Below, piece by piece: positions 51,761 through 59,933 of a stretch of DNA of 64,000 nt (within the stretch, counting starts at the first letter, position 1; each line of letters starts with the position of its first letter). The notes beneath the pieces are model-generated. The model ran no database searches. It worked only from the letters and a program-made list of their open reading frames with translations, and was not told the origin of the DNA. Source of the DNA: Sphingobium sp. B2D3C (lineage in GTDB: Bacteria > Pseudomonadota > Alphaproteobacteria > Sphingomonadales > Sphingomonadaceae); assembly GCF_025961835.1 (NCBI RefSeq), contig NZ_JAOQOK010000001.1:2108001-2172000 (forward strand), written 5' to 3'. The position numbers and the translations under genes were made by a program.

Positions 51761-53110
51761 ATGGCCAATGCCCGCCGCACCCTGTTTCTCCGTTCCGCCG
51801 CGATCCTGGGCGCCATCGCGCTCATTCCCGCGTCGACCTCTGCCGTCACGGAGACCGAGGGTGAGACTTACAAACAGCTCGATCTGTTCATGGACGTGTT
51901 CCAGCGGGTGCGCGCCAATTATGTCGAGCAGGTCGATGATGCGACGCTGATCAAGGGCGCCATCGAGGGGATGCTCTCCAGTCTCGATCCGCATAGCGCC
52001 TATCTGGATGTCCGCTCTTTCGAGAATTTGCGCACCCAGACCGAGGGCAGCTATGGCGGCCTCGGCCTCTCCGTCACGATGGACGAAGGCGTGGTGAAGG
52101 TGATCGCGCCGACCGACGATACCCCCGCCGCGCGCGCGGGCATCAAGGCCGGCGACTATATCACGCATATCGACGGCAAGCTGATTTATGGCGGCACGCT
52201 CGATGAAGCGGTCGAGAAGATGCGCGGCGCGCCGAATACCAAGGTGAAGCTCACCATCGCCCGCGAAGGCCGCACCGAGCCGTTCGACGTGGAACTGACG
52301 CGCGCGATCATCGATATCAAGCCGGTCAAATGGCAGGTGAAGGGCGATGTCGGCGTCATCAAGATCGTCAGCTTCTCCGCCGATACCGGCGCTGACGTGC
52401 AGAGCGCCATTCGCGGCATCGACAAGTCGCTCGGCCACAAGCCGATCGGCTATGTACTGGACCTGCGCTCCAACCCCGGTGGGCTGCTGGATGAAGCTGT
52501 GCGCGTCTCCGACGCCTTCCTCGAGCGCGGCGAGATCGTCTCGCAGCGCGGCCGCCAGCGCGGCGACACCCGGCCTTATTATGCCCGGCCCGGCGATGAT
52601 GCGCAGGGCCTGCCCGTCGTCGTGCTGATCGATGCGGGTTCGGCTTCCGCCTCCGAGATCGTGGCCGGCGCCCTGCAGGACCAGAAGCGCGCGCTCATCA
52701 TGGGTGAGCGCAGCTTCGGCAAGGGCAGCGTGCAGACGCTGTTGCCGCTCTCGCAGGATACGGCGCTGCGGCTCACCACGGCGCGCTATTACACGCCATC
52801 GGGCCGCTCGGTGCAGGAAGGCGGCATCGAGCCGGATATTCTGGTGCCGCAGCTCTCCGACCCCGATTACGCCAAACGGCCGAAATATCGCGAAAGCGAC
52901 CTGCGCCGTCACCTCATCAACGAGGCCAAGCTGGATCGCTCGGAGCTGGAGGCGGACAGCAACCCCGATCCGCGCTTCACCGCGACGGCGGAGGATCTCA
53001 AGAAGCAGGGCGTTGAGGACTTCCAGCTCCATTACGCGCTGCAGACTCTCGGCCGCCTCAACGGGACGCCGCAAATGGCGGCAGCCCCGGCGACGAAGGC
53101 ACGGCGGTAA
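51761..53110 (+). CDS. ctpA: Carboxy-terminal processing protease CtpA (S41)
   Basis: 449 residues. Signal peptide (SAAILGAIALIPASTSA), PDZ domain (about 95-175; YGGLGLSVTMDEG), and S41 protease domain with catalytic S296 (DAGSASASEIVAG) and K321 (SFGKGSVQT), exactly 25 residues apart as in this family. A C-terminal extension (about 365-449) follows. It trims or degrades periplasmic proteins including peptidoglycan hydrolases. The pairing with the EnvC-like gene fits a role in cell-wall turnover. dsbB follows 8 bases after. Confidence 0.95.
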   Translation: MANARRTLFLRSAAILGAIALIPASTSAVTETEGETYKQLDLFMDVFQRVRANYVEQVDDATLIKGAIEGMLSSLDPHSAYLDVRSFENLRTQTEGSYGGLGLSVTMDEGVVKVIAPTDDTPAARAGIKAGDYITHIDGKLIYGGTLDEAVEKMRGAPNTKVKLTIAREGRTEPFDVELTRAIIDIKPVKWQVKGDVGVIKIVSFSADTGADVQSAIRGIDKSLGHKPIGYVLDLRSNPGGLLDEAVRVSDAFLERGEIVSQRGRQRGDTRPYYARPGDDAQGLPVVVLIDAGSASASEIVAGALQDQKRALIMGERSFGKGSVQTLLPLSQDTALRLTTARYYTPSGRSVQEGGIEPDILVPQLSDPDYAKRPKYRESDLRRHLINEAKLDRSELEADSNPDPRFTATAEDLKKQGVEDFQLHYALQTLGRLNGTPQMAAAPATKARR

Positions 53111-53118
53111 GCAGACCG

Positions 53119-53610
53119 ATGTCGCGTGACGCCTCCCTGTCGCTCGCCCGGTTCGTGGCGGTGATGCTGCCGACCCTGTTGCTGGGCGGCGCGCTGCTCT
53201 CACAGCATGTCGGCGGGCTGTTCCCATGCGAAATGTGCATGTGGCAGCGCTGGCCGCATCTGGGCGCGATTATCGCTGCCCTTGCCGCGATTGCCCTGCG
53301 CCGCACCGCGCCGATGAGCGCGATGTTCACCATGCTCGCGGCGCTGGCCATCGCGACCAGCGGCGCCATCGGCGCATTTCACGCCGGTGTCGAATATGGC
53401 TGGTGGCAGGGCCTGACCAGTTGCACGGCGACCATGGACACGTCTTCTGGCCAGTCGATGCTGGATTCGATCATGTCGGCCACGCTGGTGCGCTGCGATG
53501 TCGCGCCTTGGTCGATGTTCGGCATTTCGCTCGCCGGCTACAACGCGATCCTCTCGCTGGGCGGGGCGTTGCTGATCCTGGTCCTGGTCCTCAAATGGAG
53601 CCGGTCATGA
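53119..53610 (+). CDS. dsbB: Disulfide bond formation protein B family
   Basis: 163 residues with four membrane segments. First periplasmic loop has C37-x-x-C40 (PCEMCMWQRWP), second loop has C102 and C126 (LTSC, RCD), which is the DsbB/DsbI pattern for passing electrons from DsbA to quinone. Its TGA overlaps the coq7 ATG (ATGA at 53607-53610). No dsbA is in the window. The quinone link with Coq7, a ubiquinone biosynthesis enzyme, is a nice functional match. Confidence 0.93.
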   Translation: MSRDASLSLARFVAVMLPTLLLGGALLSQHVGGLFPCEMCMWQRWPHLGAIIAALAAIALRRTAPMSAMFTMLAALAIATSGAIGAFHAGVEYGWWQGLTSCTATMDTSSGQSMLDSIMSATLVRCDVAPWSMFGISLAGYNAILSLGGALLILVLVLKWSRS

Positions 53611-54158
53611 CCGACAGCGCGCGCGTCTCGCCCCGTCCCGGCCAGCGCCGTGCGGACCGCGCCTCGATGCTGCGGGTCGATCAGGCCGGCGAATATGGCG
53701 CGGTGCGGATTTATGCCGGCCAGCTCGCCGTGCTGGGCGACCGTCATCCGATCAGCCGCGAGATTGCCGGCATGGCGGCGCAGGAAGAGCGGCACCGCGC
53801 GCATTTCGATGCGATGATGGTGGAGCGCGGCGTGCGCCCCACGCTGATGCAGCCCTTCTGGCATGTCGCCGGCTTTGCGCTCGGCGCCGCGACGGCGCTT
53901 ATCGGCCCGCGCGCGGCGATGGCCTGCACCGCCGCCATCGAAACCGAGATCGACGATCATTACGGGCAGCAGCTCAAGGAGATCGGCGAGGATGACCCGG
54001 CGCTGACCGAAGCGATCACGGACTTCCAGGCCGAAGAAGTCGAGCATCGCGATGCCGCGATTGCCCATGGCGCAGAATCCGCGCCTGCCTATCCCTTGCT
54101 TTTCGGGGCGATCCGGCTTGGCTGCCGCGCTGCCATTGCCCTCTCGAAGCGGATTTAA
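53607..54158 (+). CDS. coq7: Demethoxyubiquinone hydroxylase Coq7
   Basis: 183 residues, diiron monooxygenase adding the last ring hydroxyl in ubiquinone synthesis. Ligands visible are E29 (GEYGA), E60-x-x-H63 (EERH), a Glu at 112 or 114 (IETEIDDHY) and E144-x-x-H147 (EVEH). The ATG at 53607 overlaps the dsbB stop. Length and the RVDQAGEYGAVRIYAGQ start match alphaproteobacterial Coq7. Peripheral membrane enzyme. Confidence 0.95.
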   Translation: MTDSARVSPRPGQRRADRASMLRVDQAGEYGAVRIYAGQLAVLGDRHPISREIAGMAAQEERHRAHFDAMMVERGVRPTLMQPFWHVAGFALGAATALIGPRAAMACTAAIETEIDDHYGQQLKEIGEDDPALTEAITDFQAEEVEHRDAAIAHGAESAPAYPLLFGAIRLGCRAAIALSKRI

Positions 54159-54172
54159 GAAGGAACCTGTCG

Positions 54173-54733
54173 ATGCGTGCCCTCGTCCTTGCACTCCCCC
54201 TCAGCCTCGCTCTTGCGGCACCCGCCTTCGCGCAGGCGGCCCCGGCCGCTCCAGCCGCCGGGCCGGAGGACGTCGCGAAGGTGAAGCAGGTGTTCGTCTA
54301 TGGCGAAGACCCGTGCCCGGCGAGCGAGGGCGACGAGATCGTCGTCTGCGCGCGGATGCCCGACAATGATCGCTACCGCATCCCCAAGGAACTGCGCACC
54401 GATCCCAACAGCCCGGCCGTGCAAAGCTGGGCCAATCGGGCTAGGTCGATCGAATATGTCGGCGCGTCCGGGACCGACAGTTGCTCGCCCACCGGCTCGG
54501 CTGGCTTCACCGGCTGCTTCACGCAGATCGCGCGTGCGGCGCGCGAGGAGCGCCAGAAGATGCTCGGGTCCGGCACCTGGGCCGATGCCGTCGCCAAGGC
54601 GCGCGAGGAGCGGCTCGGCAATCTCGATGCGGAATCCGCGCAGATCGAAGCGCAAGCCAAGGCCGATGAGGAAGCCGCGCGGCTCAAGGCGCAGCGTGAG
54701 GCCCAGCAGCAGGGCCCGACCGTCACGCCCTGA
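54173..54733 (+). CDS. Small exported protein, conserved-looking, unknown function
   Basis: 186 residues. Signal peptide (LVLALPLSLALAAPAFA), then VFVYGEDPCPASEGDEIVVCARMPDNDRYRIPKELR, where the pair of Cys is likely a disulfide, DSCSPTGSAGFTGCF with a second pair, and a highly charged, helical C-terminus (EEAARLKAQREAQQQ). I recognise no named domain. It starts 14 bases after coq7 and follows AGGAACCTGTCG. It may share the dsbB-coq7 transcript, which suits a disulfide-bearing product. Confidence 0.7.
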   Translation: MRALVLALPLSLALAAPAFAQAAPAAPAAGPEDVAKVKQVFVYGEDPCPASEGDEIVVCARMPDNDRYRIPKELRTDPNSPAVQSWANRARSIEYVGASGTDSCSPTGSAGFTGCFTQIARAAREERQKMLGSGTWADAVAKAREERLGNLDAESAQIEAQAKADEEAARLKAQREAQQQGPTVTP

Positions 54734-54745
54734 TCGCGCGAGGCG

Positions 54746-55297
54746 TTACAGGAAATATTGCAGCTTCACCGCCGTCTGCTTCGCCGCGCCAGGGGTGACG
54801 GTGAGGACGACGGCCTCAAAGCCCGGCGCGCCGAAGCGCAGGCGGGGGTTGCGCGAAAAGCCGACCCCCTCGCGCGGGATGCCCAGCATCGTGTCCAGCC
54901 GGCTGTTGCTGTTCTCATCGTGGAAGACGAGCAGCGCATAGTCGCCGGGCGGCACGCGTGCGAAGAGAAGTTCGGCATGGTCGCCCGCCGCAACGCTGGC
55001 CGTGAGGGCGAGTGGGTCCTTCTCGCATTTGGGGAAATGGGAGCGGTCTTTGGTGAGACAGGCACGCAACATGCCGCGACTGGACCGCAAGCCCTCGAAC
55101 CGCACATCGATCTGGCCGGTGGCCGGTGCAAGGCCCGCCGCTGCCGGAACGACCGCATCGGCGGTGCGCACGGTGGCCGCGCCATCTTCACCCAGCGCCA
55201 GGGTCGGCGCGCCGAGCGAGAGCAGCAGGCCGGTCAGCATCAGCGGCCGTGCGACACGACGCGCCAGACCATGGTCGGCACCGTCAAAGAACATCAT
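54746..55297 (-). CDS. DUF2141 domain protein
   Basis: 183 residues. After a hydrophobic N-terminal segment (PLMLTGLLLSLGAPTLALG), the DUF2141 beta-sandwich is read from IDVRFEGLRSSRGMLRACL through FARVPPGDYALLVFHDENSNSRLDTMLGIPREGVGFS to the C-terminus. The HDENxNxxLD and GIPxEGxGFS blocks define the family. Exported; function unknown. Its ATG overlaps the stop of the sterol-desaturase-family gene (ATGA at 55294-55297), and such pairs recur near carotenoid genes in sphingomonads. Confidence 0.9.
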   Translation of the reverse strand: MMFFDGADHGLARRVARPLMLTGLLLSLGAPTLALGEDGAATVRTADAVVPAAAGLAPATGQIDVRFEGLRSSRGMLRACLTKDRSHFPKCEKDPLALTASVAAGDHAELLFARVPPGDYALLVFHDENSNSRLDTMLGIPREGVGFSRNPRLRFGAPGFEAVVLTVTPGAAKQTAVKLQYFL

Positions 55298-56091
55298 GCA
55301 GCATTATCCCTTGCCGGCGCGGGGTCATCATTGTGCGGCATGGTGGCGGAGCCTCCCGCCGGCGTCGGCGCGAACCGGGGGGACAGGCCGCGGTCCGTGC
55401 CGCACAGCCGGTCCCACACGCGGAAATAGAGGCCGTAATTGCAGCGATATTGCTCATGATGCTTCTCATGGTGAGACGCGGTGATCAGCCAGCGCCCGGC
55501 CGGGCCGTTGACCAGCCAGCGCGGGAACATCTCCCAGCCCATATGATTGGTGACACCCATGACAGTCATCACCGTTAGCACCACCCCCAGTGCCGCAACA
55601 TGAATGGGAATGACGAAGACGAGAAACGGGATGACGACTGCACCGGTCACAGCTTCCCACGGATGGAAGCTCATCGCCGCCCAGGCCGTGGGCGGCCGGC
55701 TGGCGTGATGCACGGCATGGGCGACGCGAAACCAGGCCGGGCGGTGGAGCAGCCGATGCGTCCAGTAGAACCAGGTATCGTGCGCAGCGAGATAGAGCAG
55801 CACGGAGATCGGCAGATACCAGAGCGGGTAGGCATCGACATCCGTGTAGATCAGCGTCCAGCCGTGGCTCTGCCAGCCCCAGGCGACAATCCCCGCCGGC
55901 AGGCCGAAGATCAGCGCCGAGAGGAGCGACCAGCGGATTTCCGCACCGATCTGCCGGCGCAGCCCGGCATAATGGCCGGGGCGTGTCATCCGGGTCGCCA
56001 GCGCGAACCCGCCACTGGAAAGCAGGTAACGCACCGCGATGATGCCGGACATCGCCAGAATGGACGCAAGGATCAGCATCGCGGGCTGCAT
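55294..56091 (-). CDS. Sterol desaturase/fatty-acid hydroxylase family diiron membrane protein
   Basis: 265 residues from the ATG at 56091. Four or five membrane segments and the three His boxes HDTWFYWTHRLLH, HAVHHAS and HHEKHHEQY that hold two irons. Members hydroxylate or desaturate lipids, sterols or carotenoids. It is divergent from crtY, 164 bases apart, so a carotenoid ring hydroxylase (CrtZ- or CrtG-like step towards zeaxanthin or nostoxanthin) is attractive, but classic CrtZ is shorter (about 170 residues), and a lipid role is equally compatible. Confidence 0.85.
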   Translation of the reverse strand: MQPAMLILASILAMSGIIAVRYLLSSGGFALATRMTRPGHYAGLRRQIGAEIRWSLLSALIFGLPAGIVAWGWQSHGWTLIYTDVDAYPLWYLPISVLLYLAAHDTWFYWTHRLLHRPAWFRVAHAVHHASRPPTAWAAMSFHPWEAVTGAVVIPFLVFVIPIHVAALGVVLTVMTVMGVTNHMGWEMFPRWLVNGPAGRWLITASHHEKHHEQYRCNYGLYFRVWDRLCGTDRGLSPRFAPTPAGGSATMPHNDDPAPARDNAA

Positions 56092-56255
56092 GGCGATGCT
56101 ATAGGGAGCCCCGCCTGAGAGGGAAACGATAATCGGTAAAGCGTTCGCGCCGGTCGCTCGCCAAGCGCAGGGATAAGTTCCCCCGCCCCTTCGGGCATCG
56201 TTCACGCGTCACTGGCCGATAGCCAAGCGCCTCCCCCTCGGCTAGGGCTGCGCGG

Positions 56256-57419
56256 ATGACAGGCGCACGACCTATCGATCTGGCCATTGTCGGCGGCGGC
56301 CTTGCCGGCAGCCTGATCGCGCTGGCCCTGCGCGCGCGGCGACCTGAGCTGCGCGTCGTGGTGATCGAGGAAGCCGCGCGCGCCGGCGGCAATCAGCTCT
56401 GGTCCTGCTTTGCCGAGGATGTCGCGCCCGCCGATCGCTGGCTGATCGAGCCGCTGATCGTGCATGGCTGGGGCGGCTATGACGTGCGCTTCCCGGGTCA
56501 GGAGCGGCGCCTGCCGAGCAGCTATGCGACGCTGACCAGCGAGCGGCTGGGGATGCGCCTGCACCGCGCCATGCCGGAGGGTGACCTGCTGTTCGACCGG
56601 GCGGCAACCGCACTCACGCCGAACAGCGTCACTTTGGCCGATGGACGCGTGATCGAGGCGCGCGGCGTCATCGATGCGCGCGGACCGGGCGACATGAGCG
56701 CGCTGGAGCTAGGCTATCAGAAATTCGTCGGGGCGAGTTGGCTGTGTCATACCCCCCACGGCCTTGCCGAACCGATCATCATGGACGCAACCGTCGATCA
56801 GCAGGACGGCTATCGCTTCGTCTACACCCTGCCCCTCTCCCCCACCGAGCTGTTCATCGAAGACACTTATTATGCCGATGGCCCGGCGCTGGATGAGCCC
56901 GTGCTCGCGGCGAGAATTGCGGCTTATGCCCAGGCGCAGGGCTGGGAGGGCGCGGCGCGCGGCCATAGCGAGACCGGCGTGCTGCCCGTGTGCATGGGCG
57001 GCGATTTCGCGCGGCTGTGGGAGGCCGAATCCCCCGGCGTCGCCAAGGCCGGACTGCGCGGCGGCTTTTTCCACGCGCTCACCGGCTATTCGCTGCCGGA
57101 CGCGGTGCGCAATGCACTCGCCATCGCGGCGATGGACGATCTCTCCGGCCCGGCCCTGCATCAGGCGATGCGCGCGCGCGGCGCCGCGCACTGGCGCGGG
57201 CAGGCTTATTACCGGATGCTCTCGCGGCTGCTCTTCCGCGCCGCCGAGCCGCAGGAGCGCTGGCGGGTGCTGGCGCGCTTCTACCGGCTTGACCCATCCC
57301 TCATCGCCCGCTTTTATGCCGGGCAGAGCACCCTTTTCGACAAGCTGCGCGTTCTGACCGGGAAGCCTCCTGTTCCCGTCAGCCGAGCCATTTCAGCCCT
57401 TGGAGCGACACGCGGATGA
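56256..57419 (+). CDS. crtY: Lycopene beta-cyclase CrtY
   Basis: 387 residues, FAD-fold cyclase that closes both ends of lycopene to give beta-carotene. N-terminal dinucleotide motif IVGGGLAGSL (12-20) with VVIEEAARAGGNQLWSC, and the family blocks LGYQKFVGASW and ELFIEDTYYAD, then HALTGYSLPDAV. It opens the crt operon and overlaps crtI by four bases (ATGA at 57416-57419). GGGCTGCGCGG upstream is a weak ribosome-binding site. Peripheral to the inner membrane. Confidence 0.96.
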   Translation: MTGARPIDLAIVGGGLAGSLIALALRARRPELRVVVIEEAARAGGNQLWSCFAEDVAPADRWLIEPLIVHGWGGYDVRFPGQERRLPSSYATLTSERLGMRLHRAMPEGDLLFDRAATALTPNSVTLADGRVIEARGVIDARGPGDMSALELGYQKFVGASWLCHTPHGLAEPIIMDATVDQQDGYRFVYTLPLSPTELFIEDTYYADGPALDEPVLAARIAAYAQAQGWEGAARGHSETGVLPVCMGGDFARLWEAESPGVAKAGLRGGFFHALTGYSLPDAVRNALAIAAMDDLSGPALHQAMRARGAAHWRGQAYYRMLSRLLFRAAEPQERWRVLARFYRLDPSLIARFYAGQSTLFDKLRVLTGKPPVPVSRAISALGATRG

Positions 57420-58894
57420 AGACAGCCATCGTCATCGGCGCCGGTTTTGCGGGCCTTGCCCTCGGCCTGCGCCTGCAATCGGCGGGCATCGCCACCACCA
57501 TCGTCGAAGGGCGCGAACTGCCCGGCGGCCGCGCCTATATGTGGCAGAAGGAGGGCTTCACCTTCGATGCCGGGCCGACCGTCATCACCGACCCGGATTG
57601 CCTTGCCCAGCTGTGGCGCCTGACCGGCCACGATATGGCGCAGGACGTGACGCTGCTGCCGGTCAGCCCCTTCTACCGCCTGCACTGGCAGGACGGCACG
57701 ACCTTCGATTATGGCAATGACGATGCCGCGCTGAATCGCGAGATCGCCAAGCTCGATCCCGCCGACATCGCCGGCTACCAGCGCTTCCTCGCCTATAGCG
57801 CCGAGGTCTATCGCGAGGGCTATGAGAAGCTGGGGCATGTCGCCTTCCTCGACTTCAAGTCGATGCTCAAGGCCGCGCCGGACCTCGCCCAGCATCAGGC
57901 CTGGCGCTCGGTCTATTCCATGGTTTCGAGCTTCGTGAAGAACGAGAAGCTGCGCCAGGCGCTGAGCTTCCACACGCTGCTGGTCGGCGGCAACCCGATG
58001 ACGACCAGCGCCATCTACGCGCTGATCCACAAGCTGGAGAAGCAGGGCGGCGTCTGGTTCGCCAAGGGCGGCACCCATGCGCTGGTGCGCGGCATGGTTA
58101 CGCATTTCGAGCGGCTGGGCGGCACGCTGATCCTCGGCGATCCGGTCGCCAAGATCGAGACGGTGGGTGATCGCGCGACCGGCGTGGTGACCCGCTCGGG
58201 CCTGCATATCGAGGCCGATGCGGTGGCGAGCAACGCGGACATCATGCACAGCTATGCCGACCTGCTGGCCGACCATCCGCGCGGCCAGCGGCAGGGCGCC
58301 AAGCTGTTCCGCAAGCGCTGGAGCCCCAGCCTGTTCGTCGTCCACTTCGGCATCGAGGGGACCTGGCCGGGCATCCCGCACCACATGATCCTGTTCGGCC
58401 CGCGCTATAAGGAGCTGCTGACCGACATCTTCGACCATGGCGTACTGTCGCAGGATTTCTCGCTGTACCTGCATCACCCGACCGTCACCGACCCCGATCT
58501 GGCGCCGCCGGGCCACTCGACCTTCTATGCGCTGGCGCCGGTGCCGCATCAGGGCAAGCTGCCGGTGGACTGGAACGAGGTGGGGCCGATCCTCACCGGG
58601 CGCATTCTCGACGAGATCGAGCGCCGGCTGATCCCGGACATCCGCTCGCGCATCAAGGTGCAGTTCTCCTATGCACCGAGCGACTTCACCCATGATCTCA
58701 ACGCGCATCTGGGCAGCGCCTTCAGCCTGGAGCCGCTGCTCACCCAGAGCGCCTGGTTCCGCACCCACAATCGCGATGATGTGATCAACAATCTCTATTT
58801 TGTCGGCGCGGGCACCCATCCGGGCGCCGGCATTCCCGGCGTCGTCGGCTCGGCCCGCGCGACGGCGGCCCTGATGCTCGAGGATCTGGCATGA
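57416..58894 (+). CDS. crtI: Phytoene desaturase CrtI
   Basis: 492 residues. N-terminal FAD motif VIGAGFAGLALGLRLQ, then GGRAYMWQKEGFTFDAGPTVITDP, the substrate-side hallmark, and the C-terminal LYFVGAGTHPGAGIPGVVGSARATA. It carries phytoene through four desaturations to lycopene. Both ends overlap neighbours by four bases (crtY and the LOG gene), so crtY-crtI-LOG are translated as a coupled set. Confidence 0.97.
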   Translation: MKTAIVIGAGFAGLALGLRLQSAGIATTIVEGRELPGGRAYMWQKEGFTFDAGPTVITDPDCLAQLWRLTGHDMAQDVTLLPVSPFYRLHWQDGTTFDYGNDDAALNREIAKLDPADIAGYQRFLAYSAEVYREGYEKLGHVAFLDFKSMLKAAPDLAQHQAWRSVYSMVSSFVKNEKLRQALSFHTLLVGGNPMTTSAIYALIHKLEKQGGVWFAKGGTHALVRGMVTHFERLGGTLILGDPVAKIETVGDRATGVVTRSGLHIEADAVASNADIMHSYADLLADHPRGQRQGAKLFRKRWSPSLFVVHFGIEGTWPGIPHHMILFGPRYKELLTDIFDHGVLSQDFSLYLHHPTVTDPDLAPPGHSTFYALAPVPHQGKLPVDWNEVGPILTGRILDEIERRLIPDIRSRIKVQFSYAPSDFTHDLNAHLGSAFSLEPLLTQSAWFRTHNRDDVINNLYFVGAGTHPGAGIPGVVGSARATAALMLEDLA

Positions 58895-59481
58895 CATCCT
58901 TCAACCGGCTGGCCGTCTATTGCGGCTCCGCCACCCCACCCGACCCGATCTACATGGAGACCGCGCGCGCCGTCGGCACCGGGCTGGCCCGGCGCGGCAT
59001 CGGCGTCGTCTATGGCGGCGGCAAGGTCGGGCTGATGGGCGCCATTGCGGATTCCGCGCTGGCCGCCGGCGGCGAAGTGATCGGCGTGATCCCCGAGGCT
59101 CTGGTGAATGCCGAGGTTGCCCATCGCGGCCTCACCGAACTGCACGTCGTGCCGGACATGCACAGCCGCAAGGCGCTGTTCACCACGCTTTCCGATGGGT
59201 TCGTGACCCTGCCGGGCGGCGTCGGCACGATGGACGAGCTGTGGGAAGCCGTGAGTTGGGCGCAGCTTGGTTATCATGACAAGCCGGTCGGGCTGCTAAA
59301 CGCCGGCGGATTTTACGATCAGCTGATCGGCTTCAACCGCCAGATGATCGAAACCGGCTTCATCCGCCCGCCCCACGCCAACATCCTCATCGCCCGCGAG
59401 ACGCTGGACGACCTGCTGGACGCGATGGCCGCCTATACGCCCCATGAAACGATCTTCGCGATGAAGGTCGACCGGCTTTGA
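58891..59481 (+). CDS. LOG-family (TIGR00730) nucleoside-5'-monophosphate phosphoribohydrolase
   Basis: 196 residues with a Rossmann-like fold. VAVYCGSATPPDP-like start (LAVYCGSATPP), YGGGKVGLMG and the catalytic LPGGVGTMDELWEAVSWAQLG (GGxGTxxE) define the family, which releases a free base from nucleoside monophosphates, including cytokinins. It is coupled to crtI by ATGA. Why such an enzyme rides in a carotenoid operon is not known; the pairing seems to recur in sphingomonads. GAGGGGAAAC at 59480-59489, after its stop, precedes the ATG of the DUF559 frame. Confidence 0.93.
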   Translation: MTSFNRLAVYCGSATPPDPIYMETARAVGTGLARRGIGVVYGGGKVGLMGAIADSALAAGGEVIGVIPEALVNAEVAHRGLTELHVVPDMHSRKALFTTLSDGFVTLPGGVGTMDELWEAVSWAQLGYHDKPVGLLNAGGFYDQLIGFNRQMIETGFIRPPHANILIARETLDDLLDAMAAYTPHETIFAMKVDRL

Positions 59482-59489
59482 GGGGAAAC

Positions 59490-59933
59490 ATGAGCCCCTC
59501 CCCTTCAGGGGAGGGGTTGGGGTGGGGAGCGCCCGTGACGCAAGGTGCACGCCTTCTGATCCACGCAAAAGCGATGCGGCACGAGGCGACGCCATGCGAG
59601 ATCATTCTCTGGCGACATCTGAGTCGGTCCCAGCTTGGCGGGCACAAATTTCGTCGGCAGCATGTGCTGGGGCCGTTCATTGTGGATTTCTTCTGCCCCG
59701 CCAAAAAGCTGATCGTCGAGGTGGATGGCGATACGCATGATCCGAAAGAAGATGCGCGCAGGGATGCTGCGTTAACCGCGGAAGGTCATTACGTTCTGCG
59801 GTTCACTAACGAAGATGTGCGCACCAATCTCACCGAGGTTCTGGAGGCAATACTGACGCGTTTGAATTCAGCACCAGCCCGTTGGGCAGCGCCGTCCCCC
59901 ACCCCATCCCCTCCCCTGAAGGGGAGGGGCTAG
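59490..59933 (+). CDS. DUF559 endonuclease-like protein inside an inverted-repeat element
   Basis: 147 residues. The core (about 18-130) has E37 (PCEIILW), HKFRRQ, D66 (FIVDFF), E77-V-D79 (LIVEVDGDTHD) and YVLRFTNEDV, the DUF559/Vsr-like PD-(D/E)xK nuclease pattern with all acidic residues intact. The start chosen is ATG 59490 behind GAGGGGAAAC; GTG at 59535 is the alternative and would leave out the repeat-encoded residues. N-terminal SPSPSGEGLGW and C-terminal APSPTPSPPLKGRG are translations of the two repeat arms. It splits crtY-crtI-LOG from crtB. DNA target unknown. Confidence 0.85.
   Translation: MSPSPSGEGLGWGAPVTQGARLLIHAKAMRHEATPCEIILWRHLSRSQLGGHKFRRQHVLGPFIVDFFCPAKKLIVEVDGDTHDPKEDARRDAALTAEGHYVLRFTNEDVRTNLTEVLEAILTRLNSAPARWAAPSPTPSPPLKGRG
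59493..59527. repeat. Left arm of inverted repeat pair around DUF559 gene
   Basis: 35 bp containing CCCCTCCCC-ttca-GGGGAGGGG (9-bp hairpin, 59495-59516) then TTGGGGTGGGG. Its reverse complement matches 59897-59931 in 34 of 35 positions. Confidence 0.95.
59897..59931. repeat. Right arm of inverted repeat pair, carries the crtB ribosome-binding site
   Basis: CCCCACCCCAT then CCCCTCCCC-tgaa-GGGGAGGGG (59908-59929). The last half of the hairpin, GGGGAGGGG, ends 4 bases before the crtB ATG and is the only Shine-Dalgarno match for it. Confidence 0.95.
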
